A stretch of DNA of 64,000 nucleotides from Streptomyces sp. LUP47B (lineage in GTDB: Bacteria > Actinomycetota > Actinomycetes > Streptomycetales > Streptomycetaceae): positions 217,032-281,031 of the forward strand of contig NZ_MJAH01000015.1 of the NCBI RefSeq assembly GCF_001746295.1, read 5' to 3'. Below are positions 1 to 10,075 of this stretch, one piece after another (the first letter of the stretch is position 1; each line of letters begins with the position of its first letter). Position numbers and translations under genes: made by a program. Under the pieces are notes generated by a model, which searched no databases, was not told the origin of the DNA, and was given only the letters and a program-made list of their open reading frames with translations.

Positions 1-1
1 C

Positions 2-190
2 GTCGGGGCTCTCGTGCACCTCGGGTGGATCGCCGCGACCGGGGCCCTGTGGGTCGCCGGGGTTGCCCTGGTCGTCGTACTCGTACTGCTTCGCGTCAAG
101 CCGAACGTGAAGCCGAACGGGAAGCCCAACGTGGTCCAGCGTCGAGCATCGCCGCAGGTCACGACCCAGTTGCGTGTAAGGAACGGATAA
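2..190 (+). CDS. C-terminal end of a membrane protein (partial)
   Basis: Frame 2 is open from the window edge to a TAA at 188-190 and encodes the last 62 residues of a protein. It contains one strongly hydrophobic helix (HLGWIAATGALWVAGVALV followed by VVLVLLRV), then a basic cytoplasmic-looking tail with a KPN repeat (KPNVKPNGKPN). This architecture, a final transmembrane helix plus basic tail, fits the end of a multi-helix transporter such as an MFS permease, but the family cannot be decided from so little. The gene ends only 3 bp before the first HspR operator of dnaK. Confidence 0.6.
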   Translation, partial: VGALVHLGWIAATGALWVAGVALVVVLVLLRVKPNVKPNGKPNVVQRRASPQVTTQLRVRNG

Positions 191-192
191 GA

Positions 193-213
193 GTTGAGTC
201 CGTACGACTCAGG
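193..213 (+). promoter_or_regulatory. HAIR-like HspR operator, distal, upstream of dnaK
   Basis: GTTGAGT-N7-ACTCAGG closely matches the HAIR consensus CTTGAGT-N7-ACTCAAG bound by the repressor HspR. TTGAGT at 194-199 can also serve as a -35 element, so repressor binding would occlude RNA polymerase. It lies 31 bp upstream of the second HAIR, consistent with the several inverted repeats known in the Streptomyces dnaK promoter. Confidence 0.8.
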
Positions 214-244
214 TCTGTTGACCGAGCCGGAGTCGTCGTGCACA

Positions 245-265
245 CTTGAGCCTGTTCCACTCAAG
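245..265 (+). promoter_or_regulatory. HAIR HspR operator, proximal, upstream of dnaK
   Basis: CTTGAGC-N7-ACTCAAG is an almost perfect HAIR inverted repeat (one mismatch in the left arm). It ends 6 bp before the dnaK Shine-Dalgarno sequence (GGAGGA), so it lies in the transcribed leader or just downstream of the promoter. HspR, the last gene of this operon, is known to bind such sites with DnaK as corepressor, giving autoregulation. Confidence 0.9.
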
Positions 266-284
266 TCAGCTGGAGGAATCAACC

Positions 285-2128
<1,844 letters not shown>

Positions 2129-2132
<4 letters not shown>

Positions 2133-2776
2133 CGGAGGAGACCCCGGGCTTCGACGAGAAGCCCGACGTCCCCTCCGGCGCCACCCCCGACGACGCCGAG
2201 CCGAAGGCCGCCCCCCAGGAAGGGGCGGCCCCGGCCGGGGACGCAAGTGCCCAGATCGCCGGCCTGACGGCCCAGCTGGACCAGGTGCGCAAGGCGCTCG
2301 AAGAGCGCACCGCGGACCTCCAGCGGCTCCAGGCCGAGTTCCAGAACTACCGCCGCCGTGTGGAGCGGGACCGGATCACGGTCAAGGAGATCGCCATCGC
2401 GAACCTCCTGACCGAACTCCTGCCCGTGCTCGACGACATCGGCCGCGCGCGGGAACACGGGGAACTTCTCGGCGGGTTCAAGTCCGTCGCGGAGTCCCTG
2501 GAGACCGTCGCGGCGAAGATGGGCCTGCAGCAGTTCGGCAAGGAGGGCGAGCCCTTCGACCCGACGATCCACGAGGCCCTGATGCACAGTTACGCACCCG
2601 ACGTCACCGAGACGACGTGCGTGGCGATTCTGCAGCCTGGGTATCGCTTCGGCGAGCGCACCATCCGCCCCGCGCGGGTGGCCGTCGCCGAACCGCAGCC
2701 GGGCGCGCAGACGGTCAAGGCCGAGGACGGCTCCGAGGCCGGCGACGACAAGGACAACGGCCCTGAGGAGGGCTGA
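2129..2776 (+). CDS. grpE: Nucleotide exchange factor GrpE
   Basis: 215 residues. GrpE releases ADP from DnaK and resets the chaperone cycle. The first ~50 residues are acidic and low complexity, followed by the long coiled-coil helix (QIAGLTAQLDQVRKALEERTADLQRLQAEF) and the family signature FQNYRRRVERDR. The beta-wing domain holds HEALMHSYAPDVTETTCVAILQPGYRFGERTIRPARVAV. The GTG start overlaps the dnaK stop as GTGA, which implies translational coupling and stoichiometric control with DnaK. The length and acidic C-terminal tail are normal for streptomycete GrpE. Confidence 0.97.
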
Positions 2777-2821
2777 GGTCGAAGAGAACGATCAGGACAC
2801 CGGAAAGGGGGCGCGTCGAGG

Positions 2822-4003
2822 ATGAGCACCAAGGACTTCATCGAGAAGGACTACTACAAGGTCCTCGGCGTCCCCAAGGACGCCACCGAGGCCGAGATCA
2901 AGAAGGCGTACCGGAAGCTCGCCCGCGAGTTCCACCCGGACGCCAACAAGGGCAACGCCAAGGCCGAGGAGCGCTTCAAGGAGATCTCCGAGGCGAACGA
3001 CGTCCTCGGTGACCCCAAGAAGCGCAAGGAGTACGACGAGGCCCGCGCCCTGTTCGGCAACGGCGGCTTCCGCCCCGGGCCGGGCGGCGCGGGCGGCTCC
3101 TTCAACTTCGACCTGGGCGACCTCTTCGGAGGCGGCGCCCAGGGCGGGGGCCAGGGAGCCGGCGGCTTCGGCGGCGGACTCGGAGACGTCTTCGGGGGCC
3201 TGTTCAACCGGGGCAGCTCCGGAACTACGCGCGTCCAGCCCCGGCGGGGCCAGGACATCGACACCGAGGTCACCCTCAGCTTCACCGAGGCGATCGAGGG
3301 CGCGACGGTCCCGCTCAGGATGTCCTCGCAGGCCCCCTGCAAGGCCTGCTCGGGCACCGGCGACGCCAACGGCAACCCGCGCGTGTGCCCGACGTGCGTG
3401 GGCACCGGCCAGGTGGCGCGGGGCTCCGGGGGAGGCTTCTCCCTCACGGACCCGTGCCCGGACTGCAAGGGCCGCGGCCTGATCGCGGAGAACCCCTGCG
3501 AGATCTGCAAGGGCTCCGGGCGGGCGAAGTCCTCCCGCACCATGCAGGTCCGCATCCCGGCCGGGGTGTCGGACAGCCAGCGGATCCGGCTGCGCGGAAA
3601 GGGGGCGCCCGGTGAACGCGGCGGCCCCGCGGGCGACTTGTACGTCACCGTGCACGTCGACGCGCACCCCGTCTTCGGCCGCAAGGGCGACAACCTCACG
3701 GTGACGGTGCCGGTGACCTTCTCGGAGGCGGCGCTCGGCGGCGAGGTCAGGGTGCCGACGCTGGGCGGCCCCGCCGTGACGCTGAAGGTGCCCCCGGGCA
3801 CGCCCAACGGCCGCACCATGCGGGCGCGGGGCAAGGGCGCGGTCCGCAAGGACGGCACCCGCGGCGATCTGCTGGTCACCGTCGAGGTGAGTGTCCCGAC
3901 CGAGCTGTCGGGGAAGGCTCGTGACGCGCTCGAGGCGTATCGCGAGGCGACCGTGGGTGAGGATCCACGGGCGGAGCTGTTCCAGGCCGCGAAGGGAGCA
4001 TGA
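2822..4003 (+). CDS. dnaJ: Chaperone DnaJ (Hsp40), type I
   Basis: 393 residues. DnaJ delivers substrates to DnaK and stimulates its ATPase. The J domain occupies residues ~10-75 with the catalytic HPD motif in LAREFHPDAN. A glycine/phenylalanine-rich linker follows (FNFDLGDLFGGG). Four zinc-binding CxxCxGxG repeats are visible: CKACSGTG, CPTCVGTG, CPDCKGRG and CEICKGSG. The C-terminal peptide-binding domains end at PTELSGKARDALEAYREA. ATG 2822 has the sequence GGGGGCG and GAGG upstream. It lies 45 bp after grpE in the same operon and 6 bp before hspR. Confidence 0.97.
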   Translation: MSTKDFIEKDYYKVLGVPKDATEAEIKKAYRKLAREFHPDANKGNAKAEERFKEISEANDVLGDPKKRKEYDEARALFGNGGFRPGPGGAGGSFNFDLGDLFGGGAQGGGQGAGGFGGGLGDVFGGLFNRGSSGTTRVQPRRGQDIDTEVTLSFTEAIEGATVPLRMSSQAPCKACSGTGDANGNPRVCPTCVGTGQVARGSGGGFSLTDPCPDCKGRGLIAENPCEICKGSGRAKSSRTMQVRIPAGVSDSQRIRLRGKGAPGERGGPAGDLYVTVHVDAHPVFGRKGDNLTVTVPVTFSEAALGGEVRVPTLGGPAVTLKVPPGTPNGRTMRARGKGAVRKDGTRGDLLVTVEVSVPTELSGKARDALEAYREATVGEDPRAELFQAAKGA

Positions 4004-4009
4004 TTCGAG

Positions 4010-4456
4010 ATGGACGGTCGTCGACGCAACCCGTATGAACTGACCGAGGAAACCCCGGTCTACGTCATCTCGGTGGCGGCCCAGCTGTCCGGCCTGCACC
4101 CGCAGACACTGCGCCAGTACGACCGTCTGGGCCTGGTGTCCCCGGACCGCACCGCGGGCCGGGGCCGGCGCTACTCGGCCCGCGACATCGAACTGCTCCG
4201 CCAGGTGCAGCAGTTGTCGCAGGACGAGGGCGTCAACCTGGCCGGGATCAAGCGCATCATCGAACTGGAGAACCAGGTCGCCGCGCTCCAGTCGAGGGTG
4301 GCCGAGCTCCAGGCAGCCGTCGAGGGGGCCGCGGCGGCCATGCAGCAGCGCGAGGCGGCGGTGCACGCGTCGTACCGCCGTGACCTGGTGCCGTACCAGG
4401 AGGTCCAGCAGACCAGCGCGCTGGTGGTGTGGCGGCCGAAGCGGGCCAAGGACTAG
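4010..4456 (+). CDS. hspR: Heat-shock repressor HspR (MerR-type)
   Basis: 148-residue DNA-binding autorepressor of the dnaK operon. The N-terminal MerR-like winged helix-turn-helix is YVISVAAQLSGLHPQTLRQYDRLGLVSPDRTAGRGRRYSARDIELL, residues ~15-60. The rest is a predicted coiled coil (IKRIIELENQVAALQSRVAELQAAVEG) expected to mediate dimerisation. It starts 6 bp after dnaJ. Three HAIR sites in this window (two before dnaK, one before clpB) are its expected targets. The known mechanism in Streptomyces is repression with DnaK as corepressor, relieved when misfolded protein titrates DnaK. Confidence 0.96.
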   Translation: MDGRRRNPYELTEETPVYVISVAAQLSGLHPQTLRQYDRLGLVSPDRTAGRGRRYSARDIELLRQVQQLSQDEGVNLAGIKRIIELENQVAALQSRVAELQAAVEGAAAAMQQREAAVHASYRRDLVPYQEVQQTSALVVWRPKRAKD

Positions 4457-4468
4457 GCACAGCCACGA

Positions 4469-4500
4469 GAAGGGGCCCGGAGATCTCTCCGGGCCCCTTC
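4469..4500. terminator. Bidirectional hairpin terminator after hspR
   Basis: A perfect 14-bp GC-rich stem (4469-4482 with 4487-4500) closed by an ATCT tetraloop sits 12 bp after the hspR stop. It also lies 13 bp beyond the end of the convergent gene at 4514, so it can terminate both. No long U tract follows, as is usual in Streptomyces. Confidence 0.85.
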
Positions 4501-4513
4501 CCTGTGTTCCGGG

Positions 4514-6898
4514 TCAGAACTCGTACTCCCAGATGCCGTACGCCGTGGACCGGGCCACGGTCTCGGCGCCCGCGGAGTCCAGGAGGACGACGCGGTAGTA
4601 GTACAGGGCCAGCCGGTCCTCGTGGACGGTCTTGTCCATGAAGGAGTGGGCGTCACCCGTCGCCCCCTCGGTCAGCGTGACGTAGGCACTCGTCGCCGGA
4701 TCCCAGCGCTCCACGCGGTAGCGCGTGAACCTGGCGCAGTCCCCGAGGCCGGAGCTCTCGGAGCAGCCGACGTACAGGTCCGGGTAGCTGTCCTCGACGA
4801 TCTCGGTGCCGGTCCAGCCGGGCGGCCGGGTGTCGGGCAGGGTCACGGACACGTCGGCCGTGTGGAAGAAGTCCGGCCCCTCGTCCCAGAGGGCGTCGAC
4901 GGCGGCCACCCGGTAGACGTGGGTCGCGCCGTCCGCGACGGTCGGGCAGAGGATCTCGGTCTCGGTGAGGGACTCCCCCCTCCAGCAGTTCCGCTTCCAG
5001 ACCGTCTCTCCGGACTCCGGGTCGGTGACGCCCTGCCACACGTAGTACGTGAAGACGTCGTTGTCGGCGGGTGGGGTCCAGGTCAGGCGTACACCGAGCG
5101 GGACCTGCTCGGCGGTCAGGTTCTGCACCGGGTCCGGACGCTTGGTGTCCGGGGTGGTCCCGGTGGCCGCCGGACCGGGCTGTGAGGTGTGTCCGTACGG
5201 GTCGACGGTGACGACCCGGTACTCGTACGTCGTCTCGGAGGCTCCGGAGACGTCCTGGCAGGTGCCGCGCAGGACCTGGCGTCCGGCGAAGGAGGGAGCG
5301 TCGTCGCCCGCCCACCACCAGTCCACCGACGGATCCGCGCTGTCCGGCCCGCACTTGTCCACGACCACGGTCTCGCCGGTCGCGGGGTCGGTCCGCTCGA
5401 TCCGGTACGTGAGCAGCGGGGCGCTGTCATGGGTCCACGGGTCGGCACTGGCCCAGGAGACGTACACGCCCGCGCCGGAGCGGGTCGCGGTGGTCTCGTA
5501 CGGCGCGATCGCCTCCGGGCGGTCGGCCATCGCGAGGGTGACCTCCGTCGGCGAGGAGGCGTTGCCCTTCGTGTCCTGGGCGCGTACCGCGTACCGGTAG
5601 GAGTCGGCGACGGCGAGGAGCTGGCGCGGTACGACGTCGGTCCCCGTGGTGGTGCCGGCCGCGCCGGGCAGCGCGTCGAGCCAGCCGCCGGTCTTCGGGT
5701 CGTACTGGAGGACCTCGTACCGCGCGGCCCCGTCGACGGCCGACCACACCAGGTGTGGCACGCCCGAGCGGTACTCGACGCGGGCGTCGGCGGCGGTCGC
5801 CGGCGGGGTCATGTCGAAGGTGGTGAAGGTGGTGGCGGCCGAGTACACGGACCAGTTGCCGACGGCGTCCCGGGCCCGGCCCCGATAGGTGACCTTGCTG
5901 CCGTCGGCGGGCTGCCCTGTGTCGCAGGTCGTCCCCTTGGCGCCGGCGTACACGGTGGCCCAGGCGTTCGTGACCGGGGCGAGCCGCTGGAGCTCGTACC
6001 AGGCGATGTCGGCCCGGTCCTCGGCGGTGGTGACGAGCTCCGGAGCCGCGAAGGGCTGGTCGTCCGGGCACACGTCCATCTCCAGGAACGGCGCCGCGGG
6101 CGGAGTCGTGTCCACGGTGGTGACGGGCTGGTCGGCGGTGCCGCCCGAGGTGTTGCCGGCCCTGTCGCGGGCGCGGACCTCGTAGTAGTACGTGGCGCCG
6201 GTGGGCGGCGGGGTGTCCGTGTACGAGGTCGAGGTGGTCGTCGTGAGCGGCTTGGTGCCGTACGACGTCCCCTTGAGCCGCCGGTAGACCTGGTACCCGG
6301 CGAGGTCCATCTCCTTGTTCTTCGCCCAGGTGACCTTGGCCTTGCGGGTGGCCTTGTCGTACGTGACGGAAGTGCCGGTAGGGGTGAGCGGCTTGACCTT
6401 GTCGACGTCGGCGGCGGTGCGGGGCGCGTAGGTGACCTTGACCTTGGCGGTGCCGGTCCAGTTGGCGTAGTCGATGCGCAGGGTGTGCTTGCCGGAGGGG
6501 ACGGTGACGTTGGCGGTCTTGGCGACCGTGGTGGAGACGTTCTTCCAGAGGTCGATCTTCCGCACGCCGTCGACGTATACGCGGATGCCGTCCAGGCCGG
6601 TCGCGTTGAGCGCGAAGGGGCCGCCGGAGCCGAAGTCGCGGGTCACGGTCCAGCGGACGCCGAAGTTGTCCTTCGGGAGGCCCGAGACCGGGGCGCCGCT
6701 CCAGCTCTGGTCGATCGCGTTGTCGCAGTCCGTCTTCTTCGGGGTGCCGGACAGGCTCGTGTTCGCGTAGAACTGCCGCGTGAACACGGGCGAGGCACAC
6801 GACACGGCCGCCGAGGCGGGCGCCGCCGTCAGGGAGACGAGGGTGCCGGCGGTGGCGAGGACGACGGCGGCTGCGGTCGTCCGTCTGGCTGACTTCAT
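4514..6898 (-). CDS. Secreted PA14 / fibronectin type III repeat protein
   Basis: 794 residues. A Sec signal peptide is clear (MKSARRTT then a hydrophobic core ending TAAPASA, cleavage near residue 31). Residues ~35-160 resemble a PA14 carbohydrate-binding module (RQFYANTSLSG, VRWTVTRDFGSGGPF, DGIRVYVDGVRKID, GKHTLRIDYANWTG). About six fibronectin type III modules follow, each with a recurring DxTPP linker and the YYYEVRARDRAGNTS-type edge strand. There is no catalytic domain, membrane anchor or LPXTG motif, so it is probably a secreted polysaccharide- or surface-binding protein. ATG 6898 has the Shine-Dalgarno GAGG 7 nt upstream. It is monocistronic, convergent with hspR and divergent from the sugar-binding lipoprotein gene. 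Function is inferred from domains only. Confidence 0.85.
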   Translation of the reverse strand: MKSARRTTAAAVVLATAGTLVSLTAAPASAAVSCASPVFTRQFYANTSLSGTPKKTDCDNAIDQSWSGAPVSGLPKDNFGVRWTVTRDFGSGGPFALNATGLDGIRVYVDGVRKIDLWKNVSTTVAKTANVTVPSGKHTLRIDYANWTGTAKVKVTYAPRTAADVDKVKPLTPTGTSVTYDKATRKAKVTWAKNKEMDLAGYQVYRRLKGTSYGTKPLTTTTSTSYTDTPPPTGATYYYEVRARDRAGNTSGGTADQPVTTVDTTPPAAPFLEMDVCPDDQPFAAPELVTTAEDRADIAWYELQRLAPVTNAWATVYAGAKGTTCDTGQPADGSKVTYRGRARDAVGNWSVYSAATTFTTFDMTPPATAADARVEYRSGVPHLVWSAVDGAARYEVLQYDPKTGGWLDALPGAAGTTTGTDVVPRQLLAVADSYRYAVRAQDTKGNASSPTEVTLAMADRPEAIAPYETTATRSGAGVYVSWASADPWTHDSAPLLTYRIERTDPATGETVVVDKCGPDSADPSVDWWWAGDDAPSFAGRQVLRGTCQDVSGASETTYEYRVVTVDPYGHTSQPGPAATGTTPDTKRPDPVQNLTAEQVPLGVRLTWTPPADNDVFTYYVWQGVTDPESGETVWKRNCWRGESLTETEILCPTVADGATHVYRVAAVDALWDEGPDFFHTADVSVTLPDTRPPGWTGTEIVEDSYPDLYVGCSESSGLGDCARFTRYRVERWDPATSAYVTLTEGATGDAHSFMDKTVHEDRLALYYYRVVLLDSAGAETVARSTAYGIWEYEF

Positions 6899-7138
6899 TC
6901 GATCCTCTGGTCGTACGGCGAACAGCAGTTGTGCTTCTGCTGTGATCACGACTCGCCAGGTGTGAAGTTGGTTGTACTAGTGTTCGCGCCAAGTCTTCAC
7001 ACCATCGGCGGAGAGTGGCGTTGCGCACTCGTTAAGTGATTCCGCTTGACGTCGTTGGGCGGCCCCGCGTTGTCTTTTCAGACACATGGGCCGCAATGCC
7101 GCGCCCGCGTCCGGAAAGCACCAGAAGTGAGCAGCCCC

Positions 7139-8242
7139 ATGCGTCGTATCGCCATAGCCGTGGCCGCGTCCACGATGACCTTCTCGCTGGCCGCCTGCGG
7201 GGCGCTCGGCGCCGCGAGCGGGAGCGAGGCGAGTCCGACCAAGGGTGACGACATCACCGTGGGTGTGCTGATGCCGGAGAAGACGAACACCCGTTACGAG
7301 GAGTTCGACTACCCGATCATCCAGCGGAAGGTCGCCGAGCTCACGGACAAGAAGGGCAAGACCCTCTACGCCAACGGTGAGGCCGACGCCAAGAAGCAGG
7401 CCGCGCAGATGCAGCAGATGATCGACGAGAAGGTCGACGTCATCCTGCTGGACGCCGTGGACTCGCACGCCATCGCGGGCATGGTGACGAAGGCCAAGGA
7501 CGCGGGCATTCCGGTCATCGCCTACGACCGCCTCGCCGAGGGCCCGATCGACGCGTACGTCTCCTTCGACAACGAACTCGTCGGCGAGGTGCAGGGCCGC
7601 TCCCTCGTCGAGGCGATCGGCTCGGGCATCGACACCTCCGACAAGATCGTCATGATCAACGGTTCGCCCTCCGACCCGAACGCCGGACAGTTCAAGGCGG
7701 GCGCGATGTCCGAGCTCAACGGCAAGGTGACGATCGCCGAGACCTACGACGTCGACGGCTGGAAGCCGGAGACCGCCCAGAAGGACATGACCGAGGCGAT
7801 CAACGCGATCGGCAAGGGCAACATCAAGGCCGTCTACTCCGCCAACGACGCCATGGCAGGCGCCGCCATCCAGGCGATGGAGGACGCGGGCATGACGAAC
7901 ATCCCGCCGATCACCGGCCAGGACGCGGAGCTGGCCGCGGTGCAGCGGATCGTCTCGGGCGAGCAGTACATGAGCGTCTACAAGCCGTACCCGGGCGAGG
8001 CCGAGGCCGCCGCCGAGATGGCCGTCATGAAGGTCCAGGGCAAGGGCATCCAGTTCGACGCCCTCGCCACGGACAGCGTCGACAGCCCTACGAACAAGAA
8101 CATCCCGGCCCAGCTCGTCCAGGTCGTCGCCCTGACGAAGGACAACATCAAGAGCACGGTCGTCAAGGACGGCATCTACACGATCAAGGACATCTGCACC
8201 GCGCAGTTCAAGAGCGACTGCGCGGCGGCCGGTCTGAAGTAG
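7139..8242 (+). CDS. Sugar ABC transporter substrate-binding lipoprotein (XylF/RbsB type)
   Basis: 367 residues. The N terminus is a lipoprotein signal peptide with lipobox LAAC (acylated cysteine at residue 20). The rest is a periplasmic-binding-protein type 1 fold of the ribose/xylose class: VGVLMPEKTNTRYEEFD, VDVILLDAVDSHAIAGMV, AGIPVIAYDRL, GQDAELAAVQRIVSGEQYMSVYKP. The YKPYPGEAEAAAEMA segment is typical of xylose-binding proteins. It would capture a sugar outside the cell for an ABC importer, but no ATPase or permease gene is adjacent: the next gene is convergent and unrelated. It must therefore use a transporter encoded elsewhere or act as an orphan. The Shine-Dalgarno is weak (AGTGAG). 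Confidence 0.88.
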   Translation: MRRIAIAVAASTMTFSLAACGALGAASGSEASPTKGDDITVGVLMPEKTNTRYEEFDYPIIQRKVAELTDKKGKTLYANGEADAKKQAAQMQQMIDEKVDVILLDAVDSHAIAGMVTKAKDAGIPVIAYDRLAEGPIDAYVSFDNELVGEVQGRSLVEAIGSGIDTSDKIVMINGSPSDPNAGQFKAGAMSELNGKVTIAETYDVDGWKPETAQKDMTEAINAIGKGNIKAVYSANDAMAGAAIQAMEDAGMTNIPPITGQDAELAAVQRIVSGEQYMSVYKPYPGEAEAAAEMAVMKVQGKGIQFDALATDSVDSPTNKNIPAQLVQVVALTKDNIKSTVVKDGIYTIKDICTAQFKSDCAAAGLK

Positions 8243-8250
8243 CAGTGCCG

Positions 8251-8276
8251 GGGCGGAGGGAACCCACCCTCCGCCC
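8251..8276. terminator. Hairpin between convergent genes
   Basis: A 10-bp perfect stem, GGGCGGAGGG (8251-8260) with CCCTCCGCCC (8267-8276), loop AACCCA. It lies 9 bp after the lipoprotein gene stop and 7 bp beyond the convergent transglutaminase gene. Confidence 0.75.
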
Positions 8277-8282
8277 GCCCGT

Positions 8283-9140
8283 TCACGCCACCCGCGTGAA
8301 CTCCACCGTGACCTCCGGCGATCCGCCGGGCACGCCCCGGTAGATGCCCTTGTGGGGCGTCACGTCGTCATAGTCGCGCCCCCGGGCCACCACCACGTGG
8401 GACTCGTCGGCGCGGACCCGGTTGGTGGGGTCGTAGCCGCACCAGTCGCCCGCCCAGTACTCGATCCAGGCGTGGCTCTCCCCGGCGACGGGCCGGTGGA
8501 GTTCGGCGTCCCGCTCCGGGTGGAGGTAGCCGGAGACATAGCGGGCCGGGAGTCCGGCACCCCGCAGCAGGGCGACGGTGAGATGGGTGATGTCCTGGCA
8601 GACGCCGGCGCCCTGCTCCCAGGCCTCCGCGGGGGAGGTGTTCACGCTGGTCGCGCCGGGGAGGTACGACACCCGGTCGGCGACCAGCTCCGACACCGCG
8701 ACCGCCGTCCCGTGCGGGTCGAGACCGGCCGCCGCCTTCCGGGCCTTCTTGATCAGCTTGGGTGGGACCGTCGTACGGCCCGTGGGGGTCGCGAACTCCA
8801 ACAGGCGGGACCCCGCGATGCGTTCGGCCACCTCGTCCCACGTGGGCGCGGCCGGCAGCGGCTCAGGGCGGGACGTCTCGACCAGGCTGGAGGCGGTGAT
8901 CGTGAGATGGCCGTGCGGGTCCATCAGGTCGAAGCCGGTGACCTGCGTGCCCCAGTAGTCCCAGTACGACCAGGTGGGCGTGGTCGGATTGACGGTGACC
9001 CGGGCGTCCAGGGTGGTCTGGGCGGGCAGCGTCAGCGGGGTCATGCGGACCTCGTTGTGGGACGAGGCCACGGGCTGGGCGTACGAGACCATCGTGGTGT
9101 GCTTGATCCGGAGGCGGCGGGACGCGGGCGTGGTGGACAT
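8283..9140 (-). CDS. Transglutaminase-like cysteine protease-fold protein
   Basis: 285 residues. An N-terminal bacterial transglutaminase-associated region (RLRIKHTTMVSYAQPVASSHNEVRMTP) precedes a transglutaminase core with the full catalytic triad visible: Cys in GAGVCQDITHL, His in GESHAWIEYW and Asp in YDPTNRV. No signal peptide, so cytoplasmic. Last gene of a three-gene set with the ATP-grasp and alpha-E proteins. ATG 9140 is preferred over an in-frame GTG at 9146 because GGAAGGAG lies 7 nt before the ATG but only 1 nt before the GTG. Families with this triad can hydrolyse or transfer peptide amide bonds; the substrate is unknown. Confidence 0.9.
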   Translation of the reverse strand: MSTTPASRRLRIKHTTMVSYAQPVASSHNEVRMTPLTLPAQTTLDARVTVNPTTPTWSYWDYWGTQVTGFDLMDPHGHLTITASSLVETSRPEPLPAAPTWDEVAERIAGSRLLEFATPTGRTTVPPKLIKKARKAAAGLDPHGTAVAVSELVADRVSYLPGATSVNTSPAEAWEQGAGVCQDITHLTVALLRGAGLPARYVSGYLHPERDAELHRPVAGESHAWIEYWAGDWCGYDPTNRVRADESHVVVARGRDYDDVTPHKGIYRGVPGGSPEVTVEFTRVA

Positions 9141-9142
9141 GC

Positions 9143-10075
9143 TCACGCTCCTTCCTGGGCCCACTCGACGGGCCCCTGGTACGGGAAGAACCGCTCCGCC
9201 ACCGCTTCCGCGGAAGCCATGCAGGCGGTTTGCAGGTCCCCGAGCAGCAAAGGGAGTTGCTCCTCCAGGGCGTGCAGGTCGAGGTATTCGAGACGGGTGC
9301 GCATCCGGCCGATCGGGCGGCGCGCGGGGTCCTGGCGGGGCCGGCCGAGCGCGGTCAGGCACTCCTCCGCCGTCGTCAGCGCGTGCAGCGCGGAGCGCGG
9401 GAAGTCGCGGTCCAGGAGCAGGAACTCGGCGACGCGCGGGGTGTCGCCGAAACCGCCGTACACGCGCGCGTACGCCTCGTCGGCGCCCGAGGCGCTCAGC
9501 AGGGTCGGCCAGTCGGGCGCGTGGGCCGCGTCCAGGACCCGGACCGACAGCAGCCGTACGGTCATGTCCACCCGCTCCAGGCTCCGGCCCAGCACCACGA
9601 AACGCCAGCTGTCGTCGCGGCTCATGGTGGAGTCGGCGAGCCCGAAGAAGAGCGCCGAGCGCCGCCGTACCAGTTCCAGATAGGCGTAGGGGCCGGTGCG
9701 GCGGGCCGCGAGGCGCTGGTCCGCCAGGGCGTGCCAGGTGGAGTTCAGGCACTCCCACATCTCCGAGGAGACGGCCTCCCGGGCACTGCGGGCGTTCAGC
9801 CGGGCCGCGCCGAGGGCGCCCTCGATGGAGCAGGTCGAGCGGGCGTCGAAGGCGAGCTGGTCGAGGACCTGCTGCATGTCGACCCGGGTGCCGCCCGCGT
9901 CGACGCCGAGGATCGCGTACAGCGACCGGCAGGCCACGTCCTCGTCGCGCCATGGGTCCTCCAGCAGCCGGTGGAGGTAGGCGTCGAGAATGCGGCCGGT
10001 GTTGTCCGCCCGCTCGACGTAACGGCCGGTCCAGGTCAGTGCCTCGGCTATCCGCGAGAGGATCACGTCGTTCAC
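9143..10075 (-). CDS. Alpha-E domain protein (DUF403)
   Basis: 310 residues, mostly helical, with the family start LSRIAEALTWTGRYVERADNTGRILDAYLHRLLEDP. The DUF403/alpha-E family has no experimentally settled activity that I know of. It co-occurs almost invariably with a circularly permuted ATP-grasp protein and a transglutaminase-like protein, as here. It overlaps the upstream ATP-grasp gene by 4 bp (10072-10075) and ends 2 bp before the transglutaminase start, so the three are coupled. Confidence 0.9.
   Translation of the reverse strand: MNDVILSRIAEALTWTGRYVERADNTGRILDAYLHRLLEDPWRDEDVACRSLYAILGVDAGGTRVDMQQVLDQLAFDARSTCSIEGALGAARLNARSAREAVSSEMWECLNSTWHALADQRLAARRTGPYAYLELVRRRSALFFGLADSTMSRDDSWRFVVLGRSLERVDMTVRLLSVRVLDAAHAPDWPTLLSASGADEAYARVYGGFGDTPRVAEFLLLDRDFPRSALHALTTAEECLTALGRPRQDPARRPIGRMRTRLEYLDLHALEEQLPLLLGDLQTACMASAEAVAERFFPYQGPVEWAQEGA

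Noticed and set aside
1..284. CIRCE element (HrcA operator) before dnaK
   Set aside because: No TTAGCACTC-N9-GAGTGCTAA is present; control is through HAIR/HspR instead.
2792..4366. Minus-strand open frame across dnaJ and hspR
   Set aside because: Antisense shadow of two well-recognised genes; it crosses gene borders and has no family resemblance.
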